64,000 nt of DNA from Dyella silvae (GTDB taxonomy: Bacteria; Pseudomonadota; Gammaproteobacteria; Xanthomonadales; Rhodanobacteraceae), in contig NZ_JAPJBQ010000005.1 of assembly GCF_026421305.1 (NCBI RefSeq), positions 62,001 to 126,000 on the forward strand. The letters are read 5' to 3'. The translations under genes were made by a program, and so were the position numbers. The notes beneath the pieces were generated by a model. That model worked only from the letters and a program-made list of their open reading frames with translations. It made no database searches and was not told where the DNA came from. Of this stretch, positions 63,684 through 64,000 are shown one piece after another (position 1 is the stretch's first letter; the number at the start of each line of letters is the position of its first letter).

Positions 63684-64000
63684 GTGACGACCAACATCAA
63701 CCCCCGCCTGACCCAGGTATTCCGCTTCGTGCGCTGCAGCTACGCCGATGGCGTGGCCGAGCTGGTGTACGGCTTCGATCACGGTGAAGAGCTGATCGAG
63801 CGCGTGCGTTTTCCGAATGCGCCGGCTATCCCGTCCAGTCATCAGGCAGCGTTCGATCAGGCGCTGAAACTGCTGCACCTGATCGCCGGCGTCAGCTACT
63901 ACAAGGCCGGCGTGCCGCCGCGCATCGACGTGGCCAGTGGCCCGCTCGATGACGCCACGGCGGATCTGTTGGACGCGCTCTATCTGCACGGCCTCGCGGA
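63684..64000 (+). CDS. murL: UDP-MurNAc-L-Ala-L-Glu epimerase MurL (5' part)
   Basis: The first 105 residues are visible before the window ends. The GTG at 63684 follows GGAGA. FRFVRCSYADGVAELVYGFDHGEELIERVRF and LLHLIAGVSYYKAGVPPRI are characteristic of MurL as described in Xanthomonas. There MurD2 adds L-Glu to UDP-MurNAc-L-Ala and MurL epimerises it to D-Glu, bypassing MurI. The gene follows lysAC, as in related genomes to my recollection, but a DUF559 unit lies between them. A murD2 gene would be expected outside the window. Confidence 0.85.
   Translation, partial: MTTNINPRLTQVFRFVRCSYADGVAELVYGFDHGEELIERVRFPNAPAIPSSHQAAFDQALKLLHLIAGVSYYKAGVPPRIDVASGPLDDATADLLDALYLHGLA

Overview
The window is GC-rich, gene-dense bacterial chromosome. 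It most likely comes from a gammaproteobacterium of the order Xanthomonadales, probably a Rhodanobacteraceae-type genus such as Dyella, Luteibacter or Rhodanobacter. This is inferred from a fused aspartate kinase/diaminopimelate decarboxylase, a MurL-type epimerase next to it, parts of a Xanthomonadales-type type IV secretion system, several large TonB-dependent receptors and many short palindromic intergenic repeats. No tRNA, rRNA or CRISPR array was seen.

Layout. 1-1.3 kb: oxyR with a good OxyR-type operator in its own promoter, followed by a small membrane-anchored protein cut by the window edge. 1.4-6.0 kb: a TonB-dependent receptor and a TPR-sulfotransferase, probably one operon. 6.6-9.3 kb: an exported M1 aminopeptidase. 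9.5-13.6 kb: an accessory island holding an intact VirD4 coupling protein, a probable X-T4SS effector (peptidoglycan-binding domain plus a VirD4-recruitment-like C-terminus), a broken virB4 and a complete-looking virB7; the rest of the machine is not in the window. 14.3-18.4 kb: a 1367-residue membrane protein carrying a TonB-receptor-like motif in a loop. 18.5-25.2 kb: a six-gene acyl-CoA/hydroxyacid catabolic operon with a divergent LysR regulator; its kinase-like and acyl-CoA-dehydrogenase genes resemble the two halves of mammalian ACAD10/11. 25.3-27.9 kb: a cNMP-domain thioredoxin-reductase-like protein without its redox CxxC, and prmC. 28.0-38.5 kb: another TonB-dependent receptor, dxs, an HNH nuclease, a SapC-family protein, small enzymes, a large acyl-CoA dehydrogenase and a lipoprotein. 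38.7-42.0 kb: a SET-domain methyltransferase, a Gre-like factor with a non-canonical tip and an EF-G-like GTPase. 42.2-45.3 kb: tandem TonB-architecture proteins with a shared, unrecognised C-terminal domain. 45.4-51.7 kb: exported proteins, a lipoprotein and a type Vd patatin autotransporter. 52.1-56.3 kb: a two-subunit molybdenum-hydroxylase-like enzyme that appears to have lost the N-terminal [2Fe-2S] ligands and the catalytic glutamate, downstream of an amino-acid permease. 56.4-60.3 kb: an S53 peptidase and class I fumarase. 60.6-64.0 kb: the lysine/peptidoglycan genes lysC-lysA and murL, separated by a DUF559 nuclease-like gene lying inside paired inverted repeats; the same repeat pair occurs empty at 60.3 kb.

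Most of the window is ordinary chromosomal gene content. The parts most worth a second look are the decayed T4SS island, the repeat-bounded DUF559 unit with its empty counterpart, the residue-depleted molybdenum hydroxylase and the tandem TonB-like paralogues. All family assignments were made by reading motifs by eye; no database search was run.
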